Below, one piece after another: positions 1 to 12,820 of a stretch of DNA of 64,000 bases (the first letter of the stretch is position 1; every line of letters begins with the position of its first letter). The notes beneath the pieces are model-generated. The model saw nothing but the letters and a program-made list of their open reading frames with translations. It was not told the DNA's origin and did no database searches. Made by a program: the position numbers and the translations under genes. This DNA comes from Paramecium tetraurelia (lineage: Eukaryota > Ciliophora > Oligohymenophorea > Peniculida > Parameciidae): NCBI RefSeq assembly GCF_000165425.1, contig NW_001799644.1:129215-193214 (forward strand). The letters are read 5' to 3'.

Positions 1-1
1 G

Positions 2-1699
2 ATACAGAGGGAAGAAGCGAAGAAACACTTTAAGGTTCTCAAATCCATCAGTCCAGAGTAATGGCATCAATTTATCAACTTGATGATCATTGATTAGAGT
101 GTATTAGATTAGTAGCAATCATAATAGCCAATTATGCAATTCTAATATAATTAGGATAAATCATCAATAGCAAATTTATTCAACGATGTCGATAATTAAG
201 CCAATGAGCAATTCTTTTATAATTCTTATATGTAGGCTCCAATCAGATTTAGTTTGTTATATAAAAAAGTGTAGTTTATGAAATATCTATTTGCGATTAC
301 AGATTATGAAGTGTTCAATCACACAAAGCATTTGATTGATCAAAACAATTTAGATCAATTGTCCTTTTAGAGAATTTATCTATCAGGTTTGCTTTATTCT
401 TTGCATTCCTCTTGGGATTGCCAATACAAATAGTAGATAATCGACTATTGCATAGACAAGTTTGAGAAGATAATTATGGACTAATCCAGAGATGAATTTA
501 AGACATTCTAGTATTACCTACATGTAGCCTTATCCAGATGTGACCTCAGAAAACAGGAGCAATTCTTGCTTTCGATTTTAGAAAAGGTGCAAAAAGAAAA
601 CGATAACAAAAAGCTGAGATGGATCTTCTTGTTTTATACTATTATTGAATCTAAGAAGCATTAATAGATCAAATTATTAGACAACATACTATAAACCAAT
701 GTAGATTATTCAAATTTGAAGGCAGTTCAAACATTCATTCCACTGATCATTGATTAATAGAATAAATATCCCCATAACATTGAACTATTGTAGGAGTTCG
801 GTTTGTTAGAGAAATTCAGATAGCAAACTGAAATTTCGGTGGAATCAAAGTACTTCATCTTTGAAATTTCAGAGTTGTTTTCTAAAGGACTATATATCCT
901 GGTCACTTAATTTTAGTAATAGAATATCAATGGGAAAATAAACATCATAGAAACCTTGTTTGAAGGTTGGAAGTCGAAGAAGTTCTTCATCAATCCATAT
1001 ATATTATAAAAAATGCAGCCAATTGTTGAGTATCTACTCACAATAAATGAGGAGAACAATTTACAACAATTAACATAGGGATTGTAGATCTTTTCAAACA
1101 TAAGAATTAAAGAGTGTACTATTGTTTTAATTTAACTGACATTGAATTTATTGAAGGTTTCTTAAAATGCTGTCAGAGTAAGATAATTGAACTTTTTAAA
1201 AGTATTATTTATGAAATTATACCTAGATACTCACAAAAGAGATATTGCATATCAACAGACCTGAAATATTGGAGAATATTGCCCAGTATTTGTTAGATGA
1301 AAATAAGGTAGTCATGTAATCATGTTTTGAACTTACAACTCAATTGATTCAACAAATGACTCTGCAAGAAGTGAATTAATAATTGGAAATCTATTTGAAA
1401 TAAGTACATTTAATATAAAGGTTTAGGCTACGAATAAGGATACTGAACTTCAAGGCAAATAGGTGTTGATGGCTATGATAATGGCACATCCAAGATACAC
1501 TTAATCATGGATCAATTAGGCGTTGAAAGTAGTTTTAGAGAAACAGAATAAGTTGCTATAATAGCAGAAGACATTTGCAGCCAACTATTTGAAACTGTAC
1601 AGGGCAAACTAATTGATGGAGGTCGAGGATGTATAGATTTAGATAGAGTTTATTGAGAAGATGAGTGAACTGTCAAATCCTTATAATTATTTTGCTTGA
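2..1699 (+). CDS. PSME4: Proteasome activator BLM10/PA200 (PSME4) family, C-terminal part
   Basis: The open frame enters from outside the window, so only the last 549 residues are present. Two introns are needed: 25 nt at 1202-1226 and a 23-nt GTA..TAG intron near 1407. The protein is all-helical and HEAT-like. Recognition rests on the C-terminus: HPRYTQSWINQAL, then a helical stretch ending in YNYFA, matches the layout of the BLM10/PA200 C-terminal region, where a terminal hydrophobic-Tyr-X tail docks into the 20S proteasome. Here the penultimate residue is Phe instead of Tyr. The family caps the 20S core in nucleus and cytosol and opens its gate. The preceding HEAT region is too diverged to place by eye, so the call depends mostly on the last 80 residues. 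Confidence 0.7.
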
Positions 1700-1818
1700 G
1701 ACAAGATATTATCATAAATATATAAATATTTCTACAATTTCATTTATAAACAATTCAAGATAACAATAAAGGTTTTAGAACTCTTATTAAATTATATTCC
1801 AATTAATATTTCAATTTA

Positions 1819-4800
1819 ATGGACTTATAAATAAAAAAGTTAACAACCGTGATTAATTAGTTATCCAATAAACTGGAGCAGTTGTAGGTCATCCAGAATT
1901 TTGAGTATAAACAAATATCAGATGTAAGGAAAGTATTTTAAGATTATCGTAGCTTTTATTAGAAATCAATCAAGTCAACGCTGAAATATGTCTACTCATC
2001 TAGTCTGTGATAAGTATTGATGTAAGCCAATTAATGGACAAGATCTTCATGTGTCTCCAAAATCTATTGGTTCATGTTTTGAAGAGCAGAGAACAATTGA
2101 ATTCCAAGAAAATACATTAAAAGTCTTCATCCATTTAATTAGTTGATGCGTGTGTCCAAAACCAAACGACACAACAAAGTCTATTGGGAGGAGTATATGT
2201 TTCAAAGTAAGGAAATCCCTCCTTGAAGGTCAAAAATATTACACAAGTACCTTGGTATGATACATCTCAAGTGATCCATGTTCCAAAGAAGTCTGTTGAT
2301 AAATACACTTGTACGACTGAGGATTATTATTTAAACTGTTCAAAGGCAATATCGGACTCTGGTAAGAGAGAATTGGAGTTTGAGAGCATCCTCTAATTTG
2401 CAAATGAATCAATTGCCCTTATGGGAGAGGCATTATAGAATAAAATACTGCGAGATTACAAGGAGAAAGGGAAACCAGAAGAACTGGAGAAATTGATGAA
2501 TGCTATCAAATTTAAAAAGGATGATTTGGAACATATTATAAAAGGTGTTGATTTAGAGTTATTGAAGGATAAAGTTGAAAATTATGAATTTGTTGAATCA
2601 GAAATTAAAAATCATATCATATAAGTATAAAAAGAGACAGCAGAGAGAGTGTTTCTATATTGTAAATAATTATTCAAGGAACAAATTAAAAAGGGCAAAT
2701 ATCAATTACAAGATTAATTGAACAGATAGAATACCTTTTCAAAAGGGGATGAGTGTAGATGTTCAATTTATGTTGGGGAGATCGTGTCTCTCTAGAACAA
2801 GACTGAATCTTAGTCTTAATTGATTAACAAATAAGTTGGGGATCTGAAAGAAAAGGATAGAGTAATTTAAGATTTGGAATTGTAAATGAAGTTAATTGAT
2901 GGTCAATTGAAGTAGAATTTATTAGAGAAGTAAGACTTGAAATAAAAAATCGATTCCTAATAAAATATATAACGAAGAGGGTCAATACTGCAAAGACAAT
3001 CTAGTTTCATGAAGAATATCCAATAAGGTGATGAGTAGAATTAAGATTAACAATAATCATCAATCAGTCCAAATAGAAAAATGTCAAGAGAGGAGAAAAT
3101 TCCATTGAATAGGAATACAAAATCCCAGATTTCATTGCCATTCTAATAAATAGTTGAGAATTTGGATGATGACTAAATTAGCACTATAATTTAGAAGGAT
3201 AAGATGCTAGAGAGATTGATTGTACTTACTAATGCCTTGGATAAAGTAAATAAAGACAGAAGATTATCACAACTACAATATGTAGTGGAACAAAAAGGAA
3301 ATAGACAATTGACAGATCTGCTTGATTTAATTAAGGATATTGAAGAGAATGACCTATAATTTAAAGATACAAAGTCATTCTGTCATAGTCAACAAGATTT
3401 TGATGATTCTCGATCTCCTATTAACGTGCCTAAACACTATCATTCCCAACATATCGTGGATTAAGGAGAAGCACCTCCAAGATAAAAGTTTTAATCCACT
3501 CGGGAATTGAATTCTCCAAGAGTCTCACATTTAGAGTAAATCAAAGAAATTGATGAGAACAAACACATTCTCCTTATTCCCATAGAGCAGAAAGTTGCTT
3601 AAAGGAAGCAATCGAAAAACACAAGCCAATCTAGTTTTAATGATAGCAATCAATAACTTGATGATGCATCACCTGAGAGTAAATAGAAACACAGGGTAAC
3701 AAGAGCATAATCGAATAATAATCAAAAGATATTTGAAAATAAAACTGAAAAAGTCAAAAGGACTAGTTCAATCAAATTAAAAATCAACAGAAAAATCTCA
3801 AATCAAAATACATCAAATGATATTCTCTCGAATCCTTATGGAGCTTCAACTGCTTTACCAATTAATTCAGGTAGTTTAACAGAAAGATTGCCTTTGCGAC
3901 AAGGTACATAATAGGATGATCAATTCAAATTTGAAAAAAACATTGAAAACGATGAAACATAAATGAAGTCTTCTACAAACAATCACAGTCTTCATGATAA
4001 ACCTTATCACAATTAATTATAATCAGGTTCAACTACTTAACATCATACTCCTAATAATTCTTCTCGATTAACCAAATTGAAATCGATTAATTAAAATAGT
4101 GATAACATTTCATCTAAATATGCATCTAACTAAAAGAGCATCGCTGAAAATAGTGTTTAAAATGCAATACAGAACCTTTAATAAACCAAATTTCAAGATA
4201 TGCAAAGCTAGCCTTAAGAAATATTCCAAATTCAAGAAGAAAATGATAAATTAATTAAAAAGTAATCCCTAGCCACTCATAACAATAATAATGGTGCCTA
4301 ATTAAAGTAAACTTCGTTGTAGAATAATTAAGTGTAGCAATCATCATAAAGAGAATCTACATCCATTAATTTAAACATCATCAATGAAAATAAAAGACCT
4401 TAGAAAACTAATCAATATACAAACAATCCTAATTTCGATGACACTAATGGCGAATCTAGTAATAGATCACAAAGAAAAATGAGTCGATAAAATATGTCTC
4501 CTAATTCCAATTACAAGACTGTAGGAAATGAACCAGCGAATGTCCAATCTTACAAGTAATCACTTCTCGATCGATTGACCTAATAGAATGATTTGAAACC
4601 GTAAATTACTAATCATAAAACTCAGACCTGTATTGAAAATTTAGAATCCAAAAAGTAAGATGCGTTTATTAAAGATTATATTAAAAAGTAAAAAGAAGAT
4701 TTCGAGAAGAAACAGAAGGAAGAACGAGTGATGTTTGATTAAACCCTGTTCGATATTGCTGAACAATAGGAAGAACAAATCATTAAATATGCACTTAATA

Positions 4801-5153
4801 ATACTTAAGGCTATATGATCTCCCAAGATATTAATGATTCTATTGTTAAATAGATGTATTAAAACTTAAAAGATAATGGAACACAGATCACCTAAACGAT
4901 CAATAAATTTTATCAAAAACAAGAAAATTAAAATATTGATTTCTAAGATTTTCAAAATTTTGTCTCTAAATTCCAAAATCTGCATAAAAGATGTGGAAAA
5001 GATTGCATTCATGTCACTAGGTATAAATTCATAATAATTTTATTAAGATTTTACATGAGATTAGGATTTATACCGATTAAATATTTGAATAAAAGAAAAG
5101 CAATGAGATTAGCAAAACCAGTTGTATTACCAGGTTTCCCTAAAGTAACTTGA
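1819..5153 (+). CDS. Large Q/N/S-rich protein with coiled coils, unknown function
   Basis: This 1101-residue protein has one intron near residue 35. A 29-nt intron (1924-1952) or a nested 20-nt intron both keep the frame. Residues 1-450 are helical with coiled-coil character (for example LKEKDRVIQDLELQMKLIDG). Residues 450-900 are low-complexity and rich in Asn, Gln and Ser. Another charged helical block (KDYIKKQKEDFEKKQKEER) and a basic C-terminus follow. I recognise no catalytic motif. The ATG at 1819 lies 119 bp after the previous stop in AT-rich DNA. A cytoskeletal or scaffold role would be usual for such composition, but that is only a guess. Confidence 0.75.
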
Positions 5154-5196
5154 TTAATTATTATAAATCTAATCTTCTTTTTAATATACATATTTC

Positions 5197-6115
5197 TCAA
5201 GAAATATTTGAATTAGCTAATGTTTTGCTAACAATTGGACCTTAGGAGGTTGTCAAAAGATGGCCTAAACAGTTAATACTCATCAATACCATCAAAGACT
5301 GCTTAAAGATTTCCATTTGTCTTTAAAAGTGGTGCCACCTTTTCCCATTGTCCCTTCTTTGGATTCAAGACTTCTTCTCTTTCATCCTTGAAAATGGCTT
5401 CATTTCCTTAGACCTTGACTCTCTCACCTACTTTGCTTCCAGGAGCTGGTCTCATCAATTCCACCTTTGTGTGAGTAGCATCAGATGCACATAACACCAT
5501 ACCATTAGACATAAATCCTAAACATGATAGCAATGTATATAATACCTGCTAATTTTCTACCTTTGAGATTCACTAACACTAAGACTTATCCAGTCATCTC
5601 TTCAATAGGTACGAATTATTATAATCCTGAAGCAATCTATCTGATTTCACCTCCGATATCAATTTCTTCACAATATAATTTATCAGATTCTTCATGCTAA
5701 ATTTAAATGATGAAAATACCTTCCAAACTTTCTTTAATTCACCAACTCTTATATCTACGTTCACAAAATCTGTAAAGGGTCCAAGATCTTAAGGAGCTGG
5801 AGCTGGGGCCTTTTTACCTCCTTATGGTTATTATTATTATTATGGTTTTTTTTCTTTTTAGGGTTACTTTTCCTTTTATTCAGTTTATTCCTTCTTTTGA
5901 GGTTATTCTGCCTTTTTCTCAGGCTATTCCTTTTGCTATTGAGGTTCAGCCTTCTATTCTACCTTTGGATTTGCTTCATTTTCTTATTTGGTATTAAGTT
6001 GAATGAATTCAGCAAATGGGGATGGTTTATGTTCAACTCCCAAACTCTTTTCCAACTAATGAATGATTGTTTCAAGTTTGATTAAGGTTGGTTTAAATTA
6101 GGATATTGTGCTCAT
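5197..6115 (-). CDS. EMAPII/Arc1p-type tRNA-binding protein
   Basis: 280 residues after removal of 23-, 28- and 25-nt introns. Residues 1-110 are a short helical head plus a linker of Lys, Glu, Gln and Pro. A complete EMAPII/Trbp111 OB-fold follows: LGPFTDFVNVDIRVGEL, KVWKHEESDKLYCEEIDIG, SNGMVLCASDATHTKVE and PAPGSKVGERV. The same module is found in AIMP1, yeast Arc1p and at the C-termini of some aminoacyl-tRNA synthetases, where it binds the tRNA elbow. No synthetase catalytic domain is fused, so this is most likely a freestanding cofactor of a multi-synthetase complex. The last exon (LANSNIS) is read only if the 25-nt GTATTG..TTTAG intron is removed; without it the frame runs into the neighbouring gene. 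Confidence 0.9.
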
Positions 6116-6194
6116 TTTTAAAATGTACTTAAATTACAGAATTAAATTCATAAATATTTAGATATAAATAATAGTTAAATAATTATTAATGATA

Positions 6195-7641
6195 TCATTT
6201 TGATTTTAATGGAGGTAGTAATTTTCTATGTGATTTAAGGTTCGTTTTATTGGAAGCACAAAAGGACTATTAGAATGAGGTGGGTATAAAGAATTTGTTA
6301 ATCATTTGGTTTGATTTCTATTTCAAAGATCTTGCCGAACAATTCTAACTTTTTTCGCATTTCTCCTTATCTTACACTGTGATATTCTCCATTGATTTCT
6401 TAAGATTGGATTTTTGGATTAATGAGAAATCTAAAAACTTTCCCTAACTCTCCACTCTAGCAGTAGTATTGCATTGATTCTTAATTCTGTTGTTTAATTG
6501 TAATATTTTAAATTTATTTTGAGACGGACTTGCACTCGTTTGATTCTACTCCATCTTCTAATTTTCCTATTCCAATTCATTTACACTATCTTAGAAGATC
6601 TAAGTTCTTGGCGAATTGTGATTCAAATACTGTAAGAAGAATAATAGCTTAAATTACTAAAATTAAAATTGTACATTCATACTTATCTTATTTGCTATTC
6701 TTTTAGGAACTGGTCTAATTGTTATTAATAAGTCAATGGAATTTTTTCATGAAACTTCCTTGTGATCCACGGATGCATCAAGGCTTAACTTACATTGTAT
6801 CTGTCTATAGGATTGACATTAATTAATTTAAAAAATAGATCTTGAGCCAAAGGTGTCATACTCTAGGGGATATCGATGGAAGGGTTGAGGATTTTGTTGA
6901 TGAACTCATACTTAGTATCGTCTTTATTATAAAAGGGATGTTTTCCTGCATTTAATAGCATATAAAGGAGAATTCCACAACTCCAGGCATCCACTTATTT
7001 GCTATACTAATTAAATTTTAGAATAAGTAATCTACATATTTTTCAGTAAACTGTTCTGGTGCCATATAAATGATAGTTCCGCATTTTTTATTCAATAATT
7101 TATGAAAAGTGCCTTCGCTAGATGAGAATCGAAAACTCAACCCAAAATCAGCAATTTTAACACTTGTTCCTGCCAACATAATGTTCTCTGGTTTAATGTC
7201 TCTATGAATAATTGATCTATCATGCAAGTAGTTCACTCCTTCCAAAATTGACTTCATGATAACTGCTGCCTCCTATTCGTTTAAATGCTTCTCCTTCATT
7301 TTCTACGCTAAAGTGCCACCTTCCATGTATTCCATAATTATATAATAGTACTTTTTGTTTTCTGAAATCTTAATAAATGTTTTTTACTCATACTCTCTTG
7401 CATCTCACAATATTGGGATGATTCAATTGTAAATAGATATCCTATTCAGGTGTAGTACTATTGTAAACTATTTTCGAAATAACCTCTTAATTGATGTTGG
7501 AATTACCTTGACTGCACAAATAGATTTGTCTGTTAAATCTATTGCTTTGTAGACTTTACCAAAACTGCCCTCTCCTATCTTGCATATTTCCTTCAACTGA
7601 TGTAATTACTACAGAAATTGGATGTCTTCACCTGTGAACAT
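6195..7641 (-). CDS. Serine/threonine protein kinase (CAMK/ULK-like)
   Basis: 447 residues with four introns (23, 25, 29 and 26 nt). The kinase domain starts near residue 20: the glycine loop is GEGSFGKVYKA, the lysine lies in CAVKVISK, the catalytic loop is [13 protein letters not shown] is intact (IADFGLSF), and the activation segment ends YMAPEQF. DAWSCGILLYMLL and a subdomain XI Arg (DRYNVSQALMHPW) are also present. The 23-nt intron ending AAGAG is required to join AVK to VISK. The C-terminal 170 residues are Gln/Asn/Ser-rich with no recognised domain. All catalytic residues are present, so it should be active. The substrate is unknown. The gene lies 79 bp downstream of the tRNA-binding protein gene on the same strand. 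Confidence 0.92.
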
Positions 7642-7669
7642 CTTTAATTAGGTAGTTAAAATAAAATTA

Positions 7670-8946
7670 TCATTTATATTATAAAATAACTTATACATCT
7701 TATCTCTGTATCAATGTCTGTAATTTATTCAGGTAGATCTCATACAAGTAATCACTGGCAGATGAATAAAATTCAATTGCCTAGTTTCATATCAACTGCA
7801 ATATATTACTTATTGATATAAATCCATCAGTTTATTAATTGTCTATTGATTAAATTTCTTATCAATCTCATTCTCCAATTAGTTTAGATTCTTCATGATT
7901 GAGTTGATCTTCTATTTCTCAGCCAATTGCTAATCCCCGAAAACCATATAAGAATTGGATGTCATTCGCACATGTTGATATTGATTCAATCTCCTCAAGA
8001 ACAACCTGATAAACTTGTCATATTCATTTATCGTAAATATCTATTGTTCTTCTTGTTTGTTTTTATAATTCTTCCAAGTGATCGACAATTACGTGCTATT
8101 GTCTTTCTTTCTTTTTAATTAGACACAACTCTAGAGGGGAGCCCTGAATATCAGTCTAACATAATCATCCTTCCCTTCTATCATCTCAAATAAATAAAAA
8201 TGAGCATCACTCAATCCAATCAACCTTTTTATTATTATATATATTCTAACCTCACTTAAATATTTTAGAAAAAGGCATTCTATTATTAAATTGTTGGAAA
8301 TCTGGCTAAATCTGGAAAATCCTTTAATTCATCTATTGAATAGGAACTACCTAAATAATATTGACCTATGTTTTAAAGATAGATCTTATCAAATCTATTC
8401 AATAATACACGATCCTATGAATCATATTATTAAGTGGAATACTAAAAATGATGGGATCTATTTAATTATGGAAACCAAAGATAATTTGTAATTCCATGGC
8501 TGCAACAATACATCGGCTATCAAGTTTTCTGCCATCTGCCAAAGGTAGGCCTAACGAACTTGACTAAAATATTAAGAATTACAGTAGTTTTGCACACTAT
8601 CCTCACATCCTTCACTTGGATACTGAGCACCCAATTTATATTGTAAAGACAATCAAATCTATATTTTACAACTCATTATTTGCATAGACCTCTACCTTTT
8701 ATTTGATCCCAATCTTATTATTGATAACCATTATTACATCCAATTCTATCCATCTCTTTGATTTGGTATTTTGAACAAAATTCAATTCATATTTCTCTTT
8801 GGTACATAATTATACGACTTTCATTCATTTTCTAATTTATAATTGCTCTCAACCTGCAGTGAATCGTTTAACTTGTCCTTCCAAACTAAACAACTCTTTA
8901 GACCACTAAATAATTGCTTCTATCTTTGAATTCTCCCCTTGAACAT
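7670..8946 (-). CDS. Unknown multi-intron protein
   Basis: I do not recognise this family. The start is the second of two nearby ATGs, because only that frame gives a protein-like N-terminus (FKGRIQRQKQLFSGLKSCLV). The C-terminal two thirds are clear after introns of 28, 26 and 29 nt, with a hydrophobic stretch LIGLSDAHFYLFEMIEGKDD and a helical tail to the TGA at 7670. The middle (about 8,570-8,850) is harder. The frame has to change twice, which canonical 27- and 19-nt introns plus a 16-nt micro-exon with GTT-type introns would allow. The spliced length is divisible by three overall, so the gene is probably intact, but the exon boundaries between residues 30 and 120 are not secure. Confidence 0.6.
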
Positions 8947-8971
8947 TCATTTTTATATTATAATTATATTA

Positions 8972-9319
8972 ATGAATAATGATGATTAAGATGATTGGTA
9001 TGACTCCAATCTCGATCAAAAAGAAATCGAAAGACAAATAGCAGAAAAAGACCAATAAATTATGATCAATTAATTAGAAAAAGAAGGCTATCGGGAAGGA
9101 TTGGTGCGTACGACTGAGGAGGAAGAACAAAACTTAATTAAAAAAGGTTTTAATGATGGATTCGCTGCAGCTAGACACTAATTTAAGGTCATTTAAACTA
9201 TTGATTTGGTGTTATAAAATTAGAAATTTTTTTCAGAGAACATCGTACTCAAATGTGAATAATTAAAAACATAGTAAAATTATGATCAAGTTGATTTGGA
9301 TCAATTATTAGGAAATTGA
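8972..9319 (+). CDS. Yae1/Lto1-like protein (deca-GX3 motif)
   Basis: An intronless 115-residue protein, divergent from the previous gene with a 25-bp gap. The centre carries regularly spaced glycines (EGYREGL, then KKGFNDGFAAA), which is the deca-GX3 signature of the Yae1 N-terminal domain. In yeast, Yae1 and Lto1 form an adaptor that recruits the cytosolic Fe-S targeting complex to Rli1/ABCE1. The head is acidic (NNDDQDDWYDS) and the tail Gln-rich. The short length is compatible with either Yae1 or Lto1/ORAOV1; the sequence alone does not separate them. Confidence 0.72.
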
Positions 9320-9388
9320 TTTTGAATTTTTTGCTATAAAGTAAAATATCAATTATAATAATATTAAATAAATAATTTATCGTTTTTA

Positions 9389-10210
9389 ATGGGAAATATG
9401 AATGTCTGTTGCAATGCAAGAGAGGATCTTCCTCATGAGCATCCTTAGAATAAATTAAAGCACAAATAAGATACTGAAGAAAGCGAGTATGAACCTAATA
9501 CTGAAGCATACAGAAAAACAATTTAAAGTGTTATCATTTAAAAACCTTCACTCACTTTTGGAGAATAGATGATATAGGATATAATTGACTTAACTGATGA
9601 AAATAAAGTCCCACTAAACAGTGAAAATGGGTGGAATTGTTTAATAGATTAAGCATCTGTTAAATTGTATGCCTTTGAATGGAAAAAAGCTGAAAAATCA
9701 ATGTAAAATTAAGGTTGTATTTTAGTTAGAGTTATTGTTTTAAGAGCGCAGTTCCAATTAAATTGTACCATTTAATAATATCTAAATGTCAGTATAGATG
9801 ATATGAAATTGATTGATAAAAAAATAGAAGAATTCAATATAGTGGAAGAAAATACAGAGCATAATGAATCAATTAGGTATCTTGCTCATAAGGGTATTGG
9901 AGTATTGAAAAGTAGGGATTTTTTATATCTGAAATCTCAGCAAAAAATATCAGAATAATTGTATATAGAAGCTGCAAAGTCTATTGAAGATTAAACTGGG
10001 TACATTGAGAAAAAAAGAACAAGAGGATCCATTAATTTGGCTGGATAAATTGTGGAATAAATTAACTTGTCAACCATTTTGATCAAGTAATTCTTAGATG
10101 TTGATCTCAAAACCAATGTTTAATTAGCTAATCTGAAAAATCCTATATTAAAAGAATTCGTAAAATATCATGAGTCATTATAAAATCATGTCAATTTTTA
10201 ATAATAATGA
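9389..10210 (+). CDS. START-like lipid-binding protein with predicted N-terminal acylation
   Basis: An intronless 273-residue protein. It starts MGNMNVCCNA: Gly2 in an N-myristoylation context followed by Cys pairs suited to palmitoylation, so membrane attachment is expected. From about residue 70 the pattern resembles a START domain: WKKAEKS, then DDMKLIDKKIEEFNIVEEN, GIGVLKSRDFLYL (compare the 'SNRDFV' core) and a C-terminal amphipathic helix. START domains hold a single lipid or sterol in a hydrophobic tunnel. The match is by pattern only and the ligand cannot be named. Confidence 0.6.
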
Positions 10211-10600
10211 TAATCTATCATTCAAATGCATTATGAAATTTTACCAGATTCTTTAGTTATATCATTTAAATTACAAATCTTAAATAGGATTTTTCTATCA
10301 TTAAGTTTTCATTTTTATGACAACATTCAAAAATGTATAAAATTAATTTCATTTTAATAACTGAATCATTAAATAATGACTTTATTACATAACAGTGTAA
10401 GTTAGTACATATATAGAAAATGATTATTATCAAATATACCCTTTGCAAAAAGATCTCAACAATATATTTAATAAAATTGATATATATTCATTTGGATTAA
10501 GTTTTAGCATAATTGTCTTTCAAATCCTGCTATTCTTATTTACTATTTTTGAAAAGCTATAATAATAATTAAGTATCTAATTTATTTTGGATTCTACGAT
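10211..10600 (+). pseudogene. Possible decayed protein-kinase fragment between START-like gene and VAC14
   Basis: This AT-rich interval has no intact gene on the plus strand. From about 10,392 one plus frame reads YIENDYYQIYPLQKDL and then KIDIYSFGLSFSIIVFQIL, which looks like kinase subdomain IX (D-I-Y/W-S-F/L-G). Just upstream in another frame is a stretch ending FITQQC, like the end of an activation loop. Frames break several times and there is no start, so if it is a kinase relic it is dead. Its 3' part overlaps the last exon of VAC14 on the other strand. Confidence 0.3.
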
Positions 10601-12790
10601 AATATGATATATAATTTACTCTCTGTTCTATGATAAATCAGAATCAGGCTTTATGAACAGTTCAATATTTTTGAGTCTAGATTTGAGATATTTTTGAATT
10701 GGAGATTAAGGCAATAACATCATTAATCCTTATAATGATTAAATAAGAAAAGGGTGATTAGCAGATTCTAATAATTACAGTCTTAAATATGCGAAGACTG
10801 GCGATTCTAATAACAGGGTTAATCTGGCTATCTATACCAAGATTTCAACATTGGTTTCTTGTTCTGCAATTGTTAAGATGATATTGTAAGTGAGCTCATA
10901 CTCTTCAATTAAGAGAGACAATGATAGTGCACTTACTTCATTATAACAAAATGTTTTATAAATGCTGATGAAGAATTCATAAGTTGATTTAGCAGTTTTT
11001 TGGTTCTTTTCGTATTTATAATTTTTAAGCTTCATTCTTATATTTTATAGGCGAGGTTCTGTAATTAGCAGATATTCTAATGATTGAACTAGTTATTATG
11101 TAAAGGCTAGATCTAGATTGTCATCTCCAACATAGACATAGTTTTCTAACAGTTTATTGCAAATTTGAGTGTAGACGACTTCAGCATTCCAGAATTCACA
11201 AAGTTTCTTAATAATAATTTAACTCATTCTATTCAATAAGTTAACATTTTTATGGAATATGTCCAGTATCTTCTCTATGACCATATCAAAATATTGTTCA
11301 TGAGATATACGAGCCAAAACATCCATAACGTTCTCTACAACCTGAGCTTCAGCATCTTTAAGTCTTTCAATTAACTAATTTATTTAATGAGTATTTTTAC
11401 ATTTTCTAGAATATTTTCAATCATTGGCTTCAACTTCTCTGTTTGAGTGTTCAACAGATGTCTCATCCACATTAATGCTTTTTCTGCAGTATGATTGTTC
11501 TTTTCTTTAAGCATATCTTAAATGGTTGGCATGATGTCTACAAATTCTTTGCCTGAAGCTTTCATTTTGTCCATAATTTGCAACAACAAATCATTTATTT
11601 GTTAGGCTTAATTCACAATCTAAAGTGAATCAAGTGATAATAAGGAGAGTATTATTTTTAAAATATTATTTAATTTTTCCATAATAACAGATTAAAGCAC
11701 TGAATCTCTTCTCTGTTCAAAGATATTTGACATTAAGTCAATTCCTTTAATAATTTATCCTCCACTTAATTCCAATGGATTGAATTGAACCGATGGCTGA
11801 TCTAATTCATTACTAACTATTTTCAAGTACTCCATAATCCAATTTAAAACTTAAGACAATACATGAGCATCACTTTATTTATTTTAACATAATCCTAATA
11901 AGATGTGAATGATTTATCTATGAGTTTTCATTTCTTAAGTTTGATTAAAAGATGATCTTTTTGAATATCTCTCCAAATCCCTTTAGAATTCTTCTAGTTA
12001 TTTTCTGGCAGCAACTTTGGCTTCATTAGTAAATGGATCCTTATTGTTTGTGTCTGCAAGCATTAGAAAGAGTTCAATCAAAAAGCCATCAATATAATCA
12101 AATAATTCAATATGTGGAATGGAATTCAAAGTGTTAATCCATGAAATCAGATTCAATTTCACTTATTGATTTTTGAAAACTATCTACTGACTAATTGTTT
12201 TAACAAATGATTAAATCTTAAAATTCTATTTCTCAGGAGCTGTGCTTGTTACCAAACTCTTTAAACAATTATCTAATTGGGATGCTGCCTTTCTGACAGA
12301 TTCATCCGGATCCAGAAAACTTTGAACTAAGTAACTGTAGATATCCTCCAATTTATTCAAGACGTAATCCCCAAGTTGTTTAGATGTCAGAAACAAATAT
12401 TCAATTGCCGTATATCTGACTCTCTCTTCCTTGTCTCTCATACAATCAACCATTGGATCAATAATGTAATTCAAGCAGTTCTTGATGATGGTTTCCTACT
12501 TTTTTAATATTGAGGGAGCAATACTTTTTTTGAAATATCTATAGCAATTGAGTATAATCCGTGTAGTCCTCCTTTTTTATATTGAAATTATTGTTGCGAG
12601 ATATATCTATCCTTTAAATGCTTAGCTATTTCTATGATAGTTTTCTCTGTTGCATTCTAGATTACTTTTATCAATTCAGCTCCTCCCTATTCTCTTTTCT
12701 CTTATGATCTAATATGATTTCAATTGTGGAGTACTTATCGAACAAATTCTTAGTTACTGGTTCTGGCAAATTGATATTCTTCTCATCCAT
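10520..12790 (-). CDS. VAC14: VAC14, scaffold of the PIKfyve/FAB1 lipid kinase complex
   Basis: 730 residues after three 26-nt introns. The N-terminus (LPEPVTKNLFDKSQEKR.., KKGGLHGLYSIAIDI) and the HEAT repeats (RVRYTAIEYLFL, DESVRKAASQL) follow the VAC14 layout. The region FDYIDGFLIELFLMLADTNNK and the C-terminal block VEILVQIARLTLLLESPVFA, YLRLQLLE and MMLLPQSPIQKYLK are close to the conserved Fab1/Fig4-binding regions. VAC14 scaffolds the kinase that makes PI(3,5)P2 on endolysosomal membranes, together with the phosphatase Fig4. After the conserved core the frame runs another 37 residues to the TGA at 10520; that tail may be partly intronic or poorly conserved. Confidence 0.95.
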
Positions 12791-12820
12791 TTTAATTTAA
12801 TATAAATTATTTATTTACAT

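Noticed and set aside
8291-8491. Plus-strand 66-codon ORF with plausible composition
   Set aside because: It is antisense to the minus-strand gene at 7670-8946, which continues through it with canonical introns.
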